Shown in pieces: positions 11,758-23,998 of a DNA stretch of 64,000 nucleotides (positions within the stretch are counted from its first letter, which is position 1; every line of letters starts with the position of its first letter). The DNA comes from Marchantia polymorpha subsp. ruderalis (taxonomy: Eukaryota; Streptophyta; Marchantiopsida; Marchantiales; Marchantiaceae), in the NCBI GenBank assembly GCA_037833965.1, contig AP031356.1, forward strand, positions 13,166,501 to 13,230,500. Direction: 5' to 3'. The notes below the pieces were generated by a model. The model searched no databases. It saw nothing but the letters and a program-made list of their open reading frames with translations, and was not told the origin of the DNA. A program made the translations under genes and the position numbers.

Positions 11758-12528
11758 TGTAAGACCAAATATTGCATGTGTGAAATAAAACTAGAATTAG
11801 CCAAGGAATTAATCATGGTTAGGATAGTTATGACTAAATCTAGCTAGTTATGACTAAGTCTAGCTAGTTTAGCTATAATGTCTATACTTGGCGGAATAAC
11901 TAGAGAAGTTCTAGAAAATTTGAGTGAGCACTTCTATTTTGTCTTGTACAAAAGTCTAGATTCCAAGAGAAAAGACTTTTGAACTTCATGTTTAGTTTTG
12001 ATTGGTTTGACTAAAGTAAGGAGTATTCCATTGGTTAGACTAAGTCTTATGTTGACTTAGTGGAAAGTGGAAGTTCTAGAAGTTGAAAAGGCACAAATGG
12101 CATGTCGCCACCTCAATCTAGGGATTAGTAAACATCTAGAAGGTTTAGGGGGCCAATGGCATGTTGCCACATATTGATAACCAGTCAACCTTACTATGGT
12201 TTATCTTCGTAAAAGTAAGTTAGATAGAATTTAACATTTGTTACTATGGTAAATTCTCAAGTAGTATATATAGAGAGGTAGGGAAGAGCCTCTCAAGCAA
12301 GTTTGGAGAGTTCATATGTAGAGACTTGTTTCATATATGAAAGAGTGACGAATTTTTAGTACCTTGGAGTGTCGATGAGTGTATTAGTTGGAGTGATACC
12401 TTGAGAGATTGTGTGAGAGGGTGTTTAGCTTATGAGTATGATGCGGAATCCTAGTCTTCTAGAATCATGATGAGCTACCGAAAAGCCATCTGAGGTAAAC
12501 CTTAGTGAGAGTCAGCCCAGAGGTTGCA
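11758..12528 (+). mobile_element. G2 5' LTR
   Basis: 771 bp, TGTAAGACC to GGTTGCA. A TATA-like motif (TATATATAG, 12265-12273) lies about two thirds in, followed by CTCTCAAGCAAGTTTGGAGAG, which can fold into a hairpin and lies where R would be expected. Confidence 0.93.
12265..12273 (+). promoter_or_regulatory. TATA-like box of the G2 5' LTR
   Basis: TATATATAG in an AT-rich setting, found at the same place in the 3' LTR (19176-19184) and in the solo LTR at about 8402-8410. It is the probable core promoter of the element. Confidence 0.55.
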
Positions 12529-12532
12529 TTTT

Positions 12533-12550
12533 TGGTTCCATTGCCGGGAC
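12533..12550 (+). other. G2 primer-binding site, tRNA-Asp-like
   Basis: TGGTTCCATTGCCGGGAC starts 4 bases after the LTR. It resembles the tRNA-Asp primer site of plant Gypsy elements (TGGCGCCGTTGCCGGGGA) with a few differences. G3 has the same site with one base changed. Confidence 0.7.
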
Positions 12551-13259
12551 CTCAATCTAGAAGGCGGAATGTTTAGGATTCGATTTCTAGCTAGATAGAA
12601 AGTATCCATGAGTGATCACTTGGTGTTAACATTGGGGAATGAAAGAGCGGAGAGTGTGCTTGAGAGCAAAAATCCCTTTGTTTATCCAATAGTCTCATAT
12701 GATAGCCTGGAAGTGATTTTCTACGTTTTGTACACGTAAATAGGTCTTTTTGAGAAAAAAGTGATCTTAGACACCGAAAAAGTATTTTTGAAGGTATTTT
12801 TCAAAGTTTTTATTGATTTTAGAGTGGAAGATAAAAAACTTTTACGTTTTTGTTTCAGGACCAGATCATGTGTTAACAGAAAGATATGAGAGTTAGAAGT
12901 TAAGGGGGTTTTCACGGGTACCAAAAGTTTGCTCTCTGGAAAGTTTGTACAGAGTAAATTACTTTTCCTGTATTTCAAATTAGGCTTTGAAACTTCTTAC
13001 GCGTTTGTATTGGAAGATTAATTACGTGCAAGTCAAAATTTCACTGAGAGATCACGGCTAGAGAGGAAGTTATGATGATTTGAAGTTCAGGGGGTACAAA
13101 ATCAGGATTAGAGAGCAGAAGTTTTGGGTTTCTTTATTCGCAATTTTAGCCTAGTAGATAACGTTTTTGGGAGAGATCTTTTGAGTGATCTCCACCTTAT
13201 GGTGATCAAGGGGTGATCAAGGGGGCTGGAAGGTTAGGTTATCCAAAGTACCTCAAGGC

Positions 13260-13652
13260 TTGGATGTTATAGTGTCTTTAGACTCCAATACAAGAGAAAT
13301 CAAGGTGGAGTTTGAAGAAAGAGTAGTTAGTCAATCCCCAAGAGTGAAACGTGAGACTTGCTTTTATTGTGAAGAGGAGGGACATAAGGTTGTCAATTGT
13401 TCACTGCGGAGCAAGGATAGAAGATTGAGGAGCAAGAGAACCTTGGGAGATTTGAAACTTCACTTGGGACAATCATCGCCACATGAATTCCAAAGTGCAA
13501 CCTTTTGTGACAATTGCGGAGTGATTGGACTACCGGCGGGACACGAATGCAGCGGAGTGAAGGCGCTTCTAGAATCACTTGTGGAAGGGTTTGACGGCAA
13601 GCTAAGTGCTGAAATGGAGAAAGTGACCTCAGCGGGTTCAAGCTCAAACTAA
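13260..13652 (+). CDS. G2 small upstream ORF with zinc knuckle
   Basis: A short frame lies before gag in both G2 and G3. It has a CCHC knuckle (CFYCEEEGHKVVNC) and, further on, a second cysteine cluster (CDNCGVIGLPAGHEC). The G3 version, 147 residues, starts upstream at its own ATG. It is separated from gag-pol by about 220 bases. Zinc knuckles bind nucleic acid, so a nucleocapsid-like accessory role is possible but unproven. It is part of a broken element. Confidence 0.7.
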   Translation: MDVIVSLDSNTREIKVEFEERVVSQSPRVKRETCFYCEEEGHKVVNCSLRSKDRRLRSKRTLGDLKLHLGQSSPHEFQSATFCDNCGVIGLPAGHECSGVKALLESLVEGFDGKLSAEMEKVTSAGSSSN

Positions 13653-13874
13653 AGATGGAGATCATCATTCGGATGATGGAGAAGATGATGATGAGGGTAA
13701 GACTCATTGTATGCCTAGGGGAGGAGAGAGCTTTGGCTATCTTGGAGCAACCAATTCCTTTTGTGTTTCCTTTGATGAATTACTCAAGGATGGAGTTAGT
13801 GTTGTTTGTATTGTATTAGGGTGTCCCATATAAATTTCCAATAGAAAAAAAAAAAATTTATAAAAAAATATTAG

Positions 13875-16800
13875 TTGGAAATGGGGAAGCTTCCGGTGTT
13901 TTATGGGAGGGAAAATGAGGATGTAGAAGCCTTTGTTAGGGACTTCAAGAGGGCTTGCATAGGAAACAATGAAAGGAAGAAGGTTGAGTGGGCTATGCTT
14001 TTGCTGGATTTCTTGGAGGATTCTGCACTCAAATGGTACCAGGAGTACAAGAGAGAACATGTGGAGGAGGACACTTGGGAGACATTGACGGAGAGCCTCA
14101 TCGAAAACTTTCTTCCCAATGAAAGTTATGAAAAGCTGATGTGTGAGGTCACCTTCTTGAAACAATGAGAGAACGAGAAGGTGAGGACCTATGTGGAGAG
14201 AACTGAGAAGTTAGAGATGAGGTTCCACGTGGTGTTGAGAAAGGGTGGAGACGAAGTGGATGCTACAATGGTGGGGATATGAGCAATGCTCATGAAGAAC
14301 TTCGTCGGAGGTTTGAGACCCGAGATTCGAAGTAAGGTGAGATATGAGAAGCCTTCTTCTAAAGGTGAAGCCATTCGAATTGTTATTAGAATGGAGGAAA
14401 GCTTAGAAGATGATGATTCTAGCTTGGTGGCTAGAGAAGTAACTCCACCGATTGTAGGAAGATCCATGGGTTCAAATCTTGCTAGTTCATCCACAATGGT
14501 GAATCCTAATGTAGATTTGCAAAATGAGTTGAAATCTATTACGGAAACTCTAGCAGACCTCAAGATCAATGTAGTACAGTTGTGGGAGAAGAGGAATCAG
14601 AATGTAGGAGGAAGTTCTAGAGGGTATGGAAATTATCCTCCAAGAGGAAATCCACCTCTAGGAAACTTTGCAGTTTCTTGTTTTACTTGTGGCGGTCCTC
14701 ATTTTCAACAAAATTGTCCTAACCCTCGACAACATGATGGAGTTCGGCACAACAACAATGCACCGGCCACACAACAAGCCAAGGATAAGGGAGTAGCATC
14801 CATTGATGTATTTCCTCATCAATGCACCTTTGAGAAAGGAGAGAGCTCAAAGTCGAAGGTGGATATTCTTGCACATGAGAAGAAACGTGCTCGATTTGCA
14901 GATGAGTCAATTTCCATGGAGGACATGCCAAGTCGGAGTACACGATCAAGTGGAGTAAATCAACCAAGAGTACCAAGAAAGAAGTTGGGCATGAATGAAT
15001 TTTCCATTTCATCTTCTCAAGCTAAGTATGACGTGGTGGAAGATGTAGGAAGTCAGAAGGCCAATATCACAGTTGGCCAACTCATTGCTTTAAATCCAGC
15101 CATACGGAAGGAGTTGAGAGGAGGCCTTAGCTCCACAAGGATCAAGAAGCGAAGATCCAAAGGAAAGGCTCACATGACTAACGTGGGAGTTGGTGTGGTG
15201 GATGCTGCTGCCTCGGAGGTATGTACACATGCCTCAAAGATCGAAGTGAGGATCGATGGGCATGATGTTTCAGATGTGTTAGTAGATGGTGGTTCTGCTG
15301 TAAATGCAATGTCTGAAAGATTGTTGATGAAGTTGGGGATGCGACTTTCCAGACCTTCAAGTATAATTGTTGGTATGGCCAACAAACAGAAGGTAAAACC
15401 ACTTGGTGTGGTTGACAAAGTTGTGGTAAGTGTGAGAGGTGTGCAAACCTTACTTTCCTTCCAAGTACTCAAGGAAGCTAGTTATGATTTACTGTTGGGA
15501 CGTCCTTGGTTGAGGGCGGTGAGAACTACTGATCGATGGCACAAGGGCTATCTGAGGATAGGCCCAAAGAACCATCGGGTGAAGGTTCCTTTGACAGGAG
15601 GAGGAAGTTCTCTTACCGACTCAGATAGACCAACCGACGAATATTGGGAATCTGAGAGTGAGGAGAGTGGAAATTTTTCAGAAGTTGACACCGACATGTC
15701 AACTTCTGATCAAGAAACATCGTCAGACGACTCTTCAGATGATGATGTACAAGTTCAAGTGGTTGCTGCCATGGAGTTGCTTCCTAGACCGGGGGTGAAG
15801 AAAGATCCGGACAAAGTGGAGATGACCGAGGAGGAGGTGTGTCGAAGACTTTCCACCCTCAAGTTTGGTCCAAATGTTACCATGGAGGAGAAGGCAAGAT
15901 TTTTGGATATATTTCGCAAATATATCCATGTCTTTGCCTTTAGTTACAAAGATTTGAAGCATGTGACACTTGAAACTCATCACATTGAGTTGGAGGAAAA
16001 AGCTCGCCCTATTCGGCAGAAGCAACGACGAATCAATCCTCCTACAGCTGTGGTGGTAAAAGAGGAGATTGACAAGCTGAGGGAGGCTGGCTTCATCTAT
16101 GAGGTAGAAAATTCGGAATGGGTGTCTCGTATTGTGATAGTGAAGAAAAAGAATGGTAAACTACGTGTATGTGTAGATTACAAGAAGTTGAATGCTGTCA
16201 CAAAGAAGGACTACTATCCTTTACCTTTTATAGATGAGATTCTAGAGGAGGTAGCAGGCCATGAGTGGTATAGTTTTGGAGATGGTTATAGTGGCTATAA
16301 CCAAATCCAAATTGCTTCAGAGGATCAATTGAAAACTACCTTTACCACACCATGGGGAACTTTTGCCTTTAGAGTAATGCCATTTGGTCTATGTAATGCT
16401 CCAGCCACTTTTCAAAGGTTCATGAATAGGGTGTTTGAACCTTTCATTGGAAAGTTTGTGAGAGATTTCATAGATGACTTTTGTGTGTACGGGAAGAAGG
16501 AGTATCATTTTGATCATTTGATCAAAATACTCCAACGTTTGGAGGAAGCCAAAGCTTCACTCAATCCAGAAAAATGCATTTTTGGATGTGAGGAAGGCTT
16601 ATTGTTAGGGCACATCATTTCCAAGAATGGTATAGCTGTGGATCCAGAGAAGGTGACGAGGATCATGGAGTTACCTTTTCCGGTGACGTTGACCAAGTTG
16701 AGACAATTCCTTGGTATGGTGGTACTATCAGAGTTTCATCTTGTCCTTCTCCAACAAAGCTCATGCCTTGACGAGTTACATGAAGAAGGGGACCGAATAC

Positions 16801-18645
16801 GAGCTCATCTTCAATGATGAAGAGGCGAAGTTGGCGTTTGAGGCACTCAAGAAGGCGTTGGTGACGGCTCCAATTTTGGCGAAACCTGATTGGGGTAAAC
16901 CTTTTCTTCTGTATACAGATGCATCAAATATTGCTGTAGGATGCACCTTGAGTCAATTTGATGATGAAAAGCATGATCATCCAATTGCCTATGCTAGTAG
17001 ACAGATGGTACAAGCAGAGAAGAATTATTCAGTGACCGAAAGGGAGGCTTTAGCTGTCATCTTTTCACTTAAGAAGTTTCGACACTATCTTTTGGGTGGA
17101 AAATTTACTATAGTGACTGATCATAAGGCCTTGAAATATATTTTCAACAAGCCTAATGCTGAGGGGAGGATAGCTAGATGGAAACTACTACTAGCGAAAT
17201 TTGATTATACCATTGAGGATCGACCGGGAAAGAAGCATGCTAATGCGGATTTGTTGTCAAGAGCTTATGATGAGGGAGGAGATCAATCTGTGGATGACAC
17301 TTTCCCGGACGAAGATTTGTTGGTCATGGACAAGGTGACATTGGTACCAGAGGAGTACAAGGAGATTTGGGAGTTCATTTCTAAAGGAGAATTTCCTCAA
17401 GGTATGCATTCAAGAGAAAGGAATGCATTGGTAAAAAGATGTCAACCCTATATGATCATTGAGAAGGTGTTATTTCATCAAGGAGCTGACGGTCTGCTAC
17501 GACGAGCTGTTGGAAGAGGCGAAGCATTGCAACTCATGAAGGAGTTTCACGAAGGTGCCGTGTGTGGAGGACATTTTGCGGGGAAGGTAACAGCCTTCAA
17601 GATCCTTGATGCTGGATATCATTGGAAGGGTATTTTCAAAGATTGTGTGGAATTTTGCAAGAGTTGTGATGTGTGTCAAGCTTTTGCTAAAAAGTCCATG
17701 AAAACCCCTCCTTTGATTTCAGTTCCAATGTTAGGTCCTTTTGAAAAATGGGGGATAGATTTTGTAGGTCCTTTGAATCTTACTCCTCGGGGAAATAAGT
17801 TCATTGTGATAGCTACAGATTATCTTACCAAGTGGGTAGAGGCAAGACCACTAAAATCTACTAATGAGAAGAAGGTTGGTAGGTTTTTGTATGAGAGAAT
17901 CACAACCAGATTTGGTTGTCCTTTGGAGTTAGTGTCGGATAGAGGAGGAGAGTTTGTGGGAAGTATGATACAAGCAATGTTAGATCATTTTTCCATCAAG
18001 TCTAGAGTGACTACTTCCTACAAACCCAATGCTAATGGGTTGGCGGAGCGGACCAACTACACTCTTTGTATGATGTTGGCCAAGGATGCAGACATGGACG
18101 GGAGCAAGCAAAACTGGGACAAGAGGTTGCATGCTATCTTGTGGGAGTATCGAACGACTTGGAAAACATCTACCGGATATTCACCTTTTCGGATGGTGTA
18201 TGGAGTTGAGTCAAAGCTCCCAATACAATTTGACTTGACTACTTTCATGACAATCCAACAAAGGTTGAAGAAATCAAATGGAGCAGAAGCCATCAAGTCT
18301 CGCCAACAACAATTGATGGAGTTGGAGGAAGCTCAAGCACTAGCCATGGTAAGAGTGGAGCGGGCTCAACAGTTGCAGAAGAAGTATCACGACAAACGAA
18401 GTGGAAACCAGAACTTCAAGCCATTCAAGGAAGGTGATTGGGTGATGCTCTTTGATGCAATTAGATACAAGAGAGCTAGGAAAAAGTTTCTTCCTAAGTA
18501 TTTTGGACCTTTCATAGTTGACAAGGTGTGGGGAAACTTTACTTATGATATCAAGGAGTTAGGAGGACGTCACTTCGATCGAGTCAACCACAACAAGTTG
18601 AAATTATTCCATCGAAGATCAGATTCTTTCACTCCGAGGGCGTAG
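13875..18645 (+). CDS. G2 gag-pol region (broken)
   Basis: The region encodes, in order, a capsid-type gag, a zinc knuckle (CFTCGGPHFQQNC), an aspartic protease (VLVDGGSAVN), reverse transcriptase with the active site written FIDDFCVYG, RNase H (LYTDASNIAVG), integrase with an HHCC-type zinc finger and D,D,E core, and a GPY/F-like module (FLPKYFGPFIV). The order protease, RT, RNase H, integrase marks Ty3/Gypsy. It is very similar to the G3 polyprotein, differing at a small fraction of residues. It is broken, with about three breaks. Confidence 0.9.
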
Positions 18646-18657
18646 TGAAGTCTTGGT

Positions 18658-18668
18658 CCGGGGGTAAA
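18658..18668 (+). other. G2 polypurine tract
   Basis: CCGGGGGTAAA lies directly before the 3' LTR at 18669. The same sequence precedes the G3 3' LTR. Confidence 0.75.
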
Positions 18669-19439
18669 TGTAAGACCAGATATTGCATGTGTGAAATAAA
18701 ACTAGAGTTAGCCAAGGAATTAATCATGGTTAGGATAGTTATGACTAAATCTAGCTAGTTATGACTAAGTCTAGCTAGTTTAGCTATAATGTCTATACTT
18801 GGCGGAATAACTAGAGAAGTTCTAGAAGATTTGAGTGAGCACTTCTATTTTGTCTTGTACAAAAGTCTAGATTCCAAGAGAAAAGACTTTTGAACTTCAT
18901 GTTTAGTTTTGATTGGTTTGACTAAAGTAAGGAGTATTCCATTGGTTAGACTAAGTTTTATGTTGACTTAGTGGAAAGTGGAAGTTCTAGAAGTTGAAAA
19001 GGCACAAATGGCATGTCGCCACCTCAATCTAGGGATTAGTAAACATCTAGAAGGTTTAGGGGGCCAATGGCATGTTGCCACATATTGATAACCAGTCAAC
19101 CTTACTATGGTTTATCTTCGTAAAAGTAAGTTAGATAGAATTTAACATTTGTTACTATGGTAAATTCTCAAGTAGTATATATAGAGAGGTAGGTAAGAGC
19201 CTCTCAAGCAAGTTTGAAGAGTTCATATGTAGAGACTTGTTTCATATATGAAAGAGTGACGAATTTTTAGTACCTTGGAGTGTCGATGAGTGTGTTAGTT
19301 GGAGTGATACCTTGAGAGATTGTGTGAGAGGGTGTTTAGCTTATGAGTATGATGCGGAATCCTAGTCTTCTAGAATCATGATGAGCTACCAAAAAGCCAT
19401 CTGAGGTAAACCTGAGTGAGAGTCAGCCCGGAGGTTGTA
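18669..19439 (+). mobile_element. G2 3' LTR
   Basis: 771 bp, the same length as the 5' LTR, differing from it at about 11 positions. Confidence 0.93.
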
Positions 19440-19442
19440 GTG

Positions 19443-20767
19443 CGGAGACCGCACCTTCGGCGAGTAATCCACCGGCAGATGCGCCTTCGGCGGTAGGGCC
19501 TTTGGGGCCAGGTACATCGGGCGAGCGGCCTTCGGCTCTGTCGCCTTCGGCGATAGACGCCTTCGGCGCTGCGCCTGCGGAGGACCAGGCGCCGGTACTT
19601 GCGCCTACGCGCAGGCCAGACGCAGCCCTCACGCAGGATCTAACGGAGGAGCGGATTGTCTGTCCGCGAGACGAAATTCGGGTGCGCGATGCGCAATTAC
19701 ACCCCGCGCAGACACATTCCGCTCGATCGCCTTCGGCGGCGGACGTCGGCGGCGAAGAGGAGACGATCGACGATCGGCAGGCCGATGATGGGGATGTAGC
19801 ACGGCCACATTCACCCATCGCCTTGGACATTTTAGCGGGGATCTCGGGATCAGGAGACACCGAGGAGGAGGAGGAGGAAATCGTTTGAGCGCCGGCGGCG
19901 GCGCTCTGTGAGCAGGTAGTACCTCTGCTGAGGTACTTGGATCGCAAATTTGATAAATACGCAGATCCTCTCCAGCCTGGGTCCTACATCGAGTTAGTGC
20001 GCAGGCGGACTCGCACTAAAGTCCACACCAGCAAGATACTAGCTCGGGTGGACCGGGAACTTAAAGATTTGCGGGAGAAGCATGCATGCTTACGGGGACA
20101 GTATAATCTTGTGCGGAAGTCGCACACCCACCACGACGCATTGAAGAAGGCGAGACTGGAAGAGCTCACCAGGGATGTGGTGAGGACCACAGAAGAACTG
20201 ATTTCTAAGAAGACTCAGAATCAGGTTCTGTCAGAGAAGCTCGTGCGACAGACGCGGTTGTTGGCAGAGTGTCAGCTCGCACGACAGGCGGATGAGGAAT
20301 TGATCCGCAGGCTACAGTCGGAGTGCGGGGAATTGAGAGCTCAACGTGCGGAGGCCGAATCGCAGTTGGTAGTAATTGAAGATGATCGCAGGCGAGAGGC
20401 AGATCGCACGAAGGAGGAGATGGCGAGGCGCGTCGGCCACTGCCTCAAGGGCTACGCCCACTGGAAAGTGGCGGCGCAGGAGAAACTCACACTGCGTGAG
20501 TTGGAGCTTCGTGCAGCCGGGTTGTTGTCACGTGACAGTAGGAGTCGACGGCGGGTAGCGAAGAAGTTAGACTCTTTTCTGTCAAAGGCGCGGGATACCA
20601 TGTCCACCCTCGAGGCGGAGGTGTCCGCGGCGTTGCAGCGGTTGGGACTGCGCAGTCGAGCGGAAGACTGGCAGGGTAGGGAGTTAGTGCGCGGCAGTCC
20701 GTCGCGCAGGAGGCGAAGCACAGGTTCCGCGGAGTGTAGTGTAGCGTGGTTCCATGCAGGCGCATAG
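19443..20767 (+). mobile_element. B1 linker and coiled-coil coding region
   Basis: This is the most open stretch of family B coding sequence on the plus strand. It begins with a low-complexity Pro/Ser/Ala linker written by repeats of CCTTCGGCG and an acidic run of glutamates near 19860. A marker motif VVPLLRYLD (about 19915) follows, then GSYIELV. A heptad-rich coiled coil (about 20040-20420) comes next, then the family motif CLKGYAHW and a basic helical tail (RRRVAKKLDSFLSKARD). The same order occurs in copies B2 to B6. No enzyme motif was found. The likely role is structural or self-association, but that is inference. Confidence 0.6.
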
Positions 20768-21780
20768 CATAGTGCAGTGTAGTGCTAGTTAGGACTTAGA
20801 AGGTATAAAGTAGTTCAAGGCGTCTTGCCTTGTGATCTTTCTCAACATCGGAAGTGCAGATCAAGAACTCATTTTCTATGCGTGTTTGTGTCTTTAGTTC
20901 TGTCACCACGCACGAGGAGCTACACCTTAGCGGTCCGCATTGTGTAGCTGAAGGCCTTCGGCCGAATGTTCAGAGCTAGTACATTGGTTAGAGACTTGAG
21001 TAGTTCGGATCTACACCTGCGGGTGATTGCCGATGCTCAGAGCCAGTGACTAGTTAGATACTTGAATAGTTTCGCCCCTACACCTTCGAGTGTTTGTTCC
21101 TGATTGTACTTCTTCGGGATTTTTCCCCTGAATGCCAAAGTGAAGTTTCGCTACTTCGTGTAAGCCTTGGTTGTAAATTCAGGTTACGCTGCAGCAGGTG
21201 CCTTCAGGGTAACCCCTGTAGTATTTCTGGGAATGACAAGTGCCTAAGAATTCAAACTCTTCAATAGACTGTTATGGTGTGTTACTGGAATGTTTCTAAG
21301 TGAGTGCTTCAGTGCGGACCTGTGTTCTCTGCGCGTTTTGTGAGTTGAAAGTGTTGTTCACCGCGTATGAGTGACTTCGATCCGAAGTAGGCAGTCCAAA
21401 TCGGGTTTCCTACGCTAGTGTCAAGCTAGTGGAAGTGTTGTAAAAGCCGGAGTTGGGAGTCACTACCCGCAGCTTCGCTGAGTGTACTCTTGAGAGACCT
21501 TCCCCCTGAAATCTTGAGTAGAGGTCCTAACGGATCTCTGGGTTGTGTTTCTGTAGTTTCAAGTGTGTGTGTGTGTGTTACGCTGCACTGTGCGACCTCC
21601 GAGTGCGCTCCGAGTGGACACTTGCAGTATTTTTGGGAGTGACAGTCGCCTGAGAATTCAAACTCCTCAATAATCTGTTAAACGTGACACTTTGTACCCT
21701 GTGTGTTCCTCTGTCCCTGTGGGTTCGACCTTTCTACCACTATATTGCAGTTTTAGCCTTTAGTGGGTTATTACAACCAC

Positions 21781-22650
21781 GTTCATCACCGATTGGGGAA
21801 CTTATGCATACCATAAAATGCCATTCGGGTTATGCAATGCACCTACGACCTTCCAACGAATGATGACCACCATCTTTCAAGACCACATCAGAAAATTTTT
21901 GGAAATCTTCATTGACGATTTCTGTGTCTTCGGACCACGTGATCAACACATGAGTCACTTACAACAAACGTTTGACAAGTGCGGAGAGTCACAACTGTCT
22001 CTTCATCTATAAGAAATGTTTCTTTTTCATGACAAGTGGAATTTTGTTGGGTCACCGAGTGTCCGCCGAAGGAATATCCGTAGATGAAGAAAAGGTCAAA
22101 GTTATCCTGGCTTCGAATCCACCAACAAATCTTCGAGACCTTCGGGCCTTCCTCGGACATGTGGGTGATTACAGACGGTTCATCAACATGTACGCGATCA
22201 CTGCAACTAGTCTTACCAAACTGCTGGAAAAAAAAGAGCCCTATGAATGGGGAGAGGAGCATCAGAAGGCCTTCAAGGAACTTAAAGAGAAGCTTACCTC
22301 GGCCCTTGTTCTGCGCAGTCCAGATTGGAATAAACCGTATCACGTATTCGTAGATACTTTGGCTTTTGCCATTGGAGCAGTGTTGAGTCAAAATGATGAG
22401 AATAGGAAAGACTACCCGATCTACTTTGCTAGCAGGCAATTGTCGGCGGCAGAGAAGAATTACACCACGACGGAACGAGAAGCGTTAGCAATGGTGTTTT
22501 TGGTGAAGAAATTTTGACACTACTTGCTGGGCTACGAATTTGTGTTCCATGTAGATCACTACGCCCTGCAACATCTGGTGAAGAAGGCCGATCTATCAGG
22601 TGGGTATTGCAAGGTGGGTACAACTACTCTATGAGTTTACCTTCACGGTA
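21781..22650 (+). mobile_element. G1 reverse transcriptase and RNase H, continued
   Basis: Gypsy coding sequence resumes right after the B1 target duplication with MPFGLCNAPTTFQ, then FIDDFCVFG, then LGHRVSAEGI and the RNase H motifs (FVDTLAFAIGAVLSQ, YFASRQLSAAEKNY, TTEREALA). It runs into element B2 near 22650. The border is approximate. It is broken. Confidence 0.85.
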
Positions 22651-23998
22651 CAACGCGAAAATCTCTCTCACGCTGTGAACAACACACTTAACTCACAAAA
22701 CGCGCAAAGAATACAGAAATCCGAACTGAGAAACTAAATTGAGGAAAGACCCAATGTTACAACTTAACAGTCTATTGACGAGTTTGAATTCTGAGGCAAC
22801 TGTCATTTCCAAAAAAAAATGCAAAGGCTACCTCCGAAGGCGCCTGAAGCAGCGTAATCCACTCAACCTGAATTCAACCAACTCTCACTCCAAAGTTAAC
22901 AAAACTTCACTTTGGTATTCCAGGGGGAAAATTCCGAAGGAATACAAACGGAAAAATTGTCTGAAGGTGTAAGTCCGAACTTGCTTAAATCCTGACTAGA
23001 CTACGCTAGCTCAGAACGCTCGGACGAAGGCCTTCGGTTGTAGGCTGCGGTAACTTCGACAATCTATAACTCCTCTTGCGCGGTGACAGAAAAAAAGACA
23101 CAAACACGTAGAGGAAACAATTTCCTGAACTCAACTTCCGAAACTGGAAAATCCCCCAAGGCCAACGCCTTGGACTACTTTATACACTCTAGAATCCTAA
23201 CTATCTAACACTCTACCTCATCGGCTATGCCTCCTATGAGCCGGCTAACGACCCACTAATTTCCTACCCGTCCACTCGTCTGCTCTCCTACGCAGTCCGA
23301 GCCGCCGTAACACCTCGGTCATTTCTGCCTTGAGGTTCGCATTGACGTCCCGCGACCTGGACATGAATGACTCCAACCGCTTCGCCACGCGCCGCCAACT
23401 CCGTCCATCGCCAGTCATCAAAGATGTCGCACGTATCTCAAGTTCACGCAACGTCATCCTCTCCCGCGCCGCGATCTCTCAGTGAGCATAACCTTTCAAA
23501 CATCGGTCAACCCGTGAAACTAACTCCTCCCGCGTGCGATCTGTCGCGCGCCGGTTGTGGCCTTCAACCTCTGCCAACTGTAACTCCGCCACCGCCCGCT
23601 GCGTCCTCAATTCGTTGCACTGCGAGTGCAATCGACCCAATAACTCCTCGTTTGTCCTCCTTGCGGCCTCACTCTACTCTTACGCCCGCGTCTGTCGCAC
23701 GAGCTCCTCCGCCAGAATGCGGTTTTGAGCCTGCTCGGCACTGATCTCTGTTTGGACCTTCGCACGCAGCTCATCAATTTTGCGCTGCGCATTGCTCACT
23801 ATCTCATCTTGCAGCTAAATCGCCGTCTTCTGCAGCTTCCGCGATAAGGCACACTGATCCTGTAGGAAATTGTAGCGCTCCTCCAGCTGCCGATACTTTT
23901 GGTCCAGTACCATCAATTCGGAATTCGTCGCCACTTTGATCCGAGTCTGATTTTGGACCAGCTCAACATAGGATCCACACTGGCGGAGATCCCCGTAC

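Larger units (their letters stand above)
11758..19439 (+). mobile_element. Ty3/Gypsy element G2, nested in B1
   Basis: A complete-length element of 7682 bp with two 771-bp LTRs, a primer site, a small upstream zinc-knuckle ORF, gag-pol and a polypurine tract. It is flanked by GTGC at 11754-11757 and 19440-19443 (4-bp target duplication). The two LTRs differ at about 11 positions by eye, roughly 1.4 percent, which suggests insertion on the order of half a million to a million years ago under common plant rates. The coding region is broken, with about three breaks. No chromodomain was seen at the end of integrase. Confidence 0.93.
8917..21775 (+). mobile_element. Family B element B1 (giant solo LTR candidate) in G1
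   Basis: The element starts TGTGGTACC and ends TTATTACA. It is flanked by a perfect 5-bp duplication, ACCAC at 8912-8916 and 21776-21780. Without the nested G2 it is about 5.17 kb. It has no terminal direct repeats. A GC-rich leader full of the palindromes GCCTTCGGC and CGCCTACGCGTAGGCG lies at 8990-10100. Protein-coding remains follow: an N-terminal block at about 10.4-11.0 kb (FLLWGWN, then LWQV, then HWA, then LSPFLINFYR), a proline, serine and acidic linker to 11.75 kb and again from 19.44 kb, then a coiled coil at about 19.93-20.75 kb ending in a conserved C-terminal block. About 1 kb of non-coding 3' end closes it. It is broken, with several breaks. Confidence 0.85.

Noticed and set aside
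21725-21735. GGGTTCGACC near B ends as a Pol III B box, suggesting a SINE or tRNA gene
   Set aside because: There is no A box at a suitable distance and no tRNA cloverleaf. The motif belongs to the conserved family B terminus.
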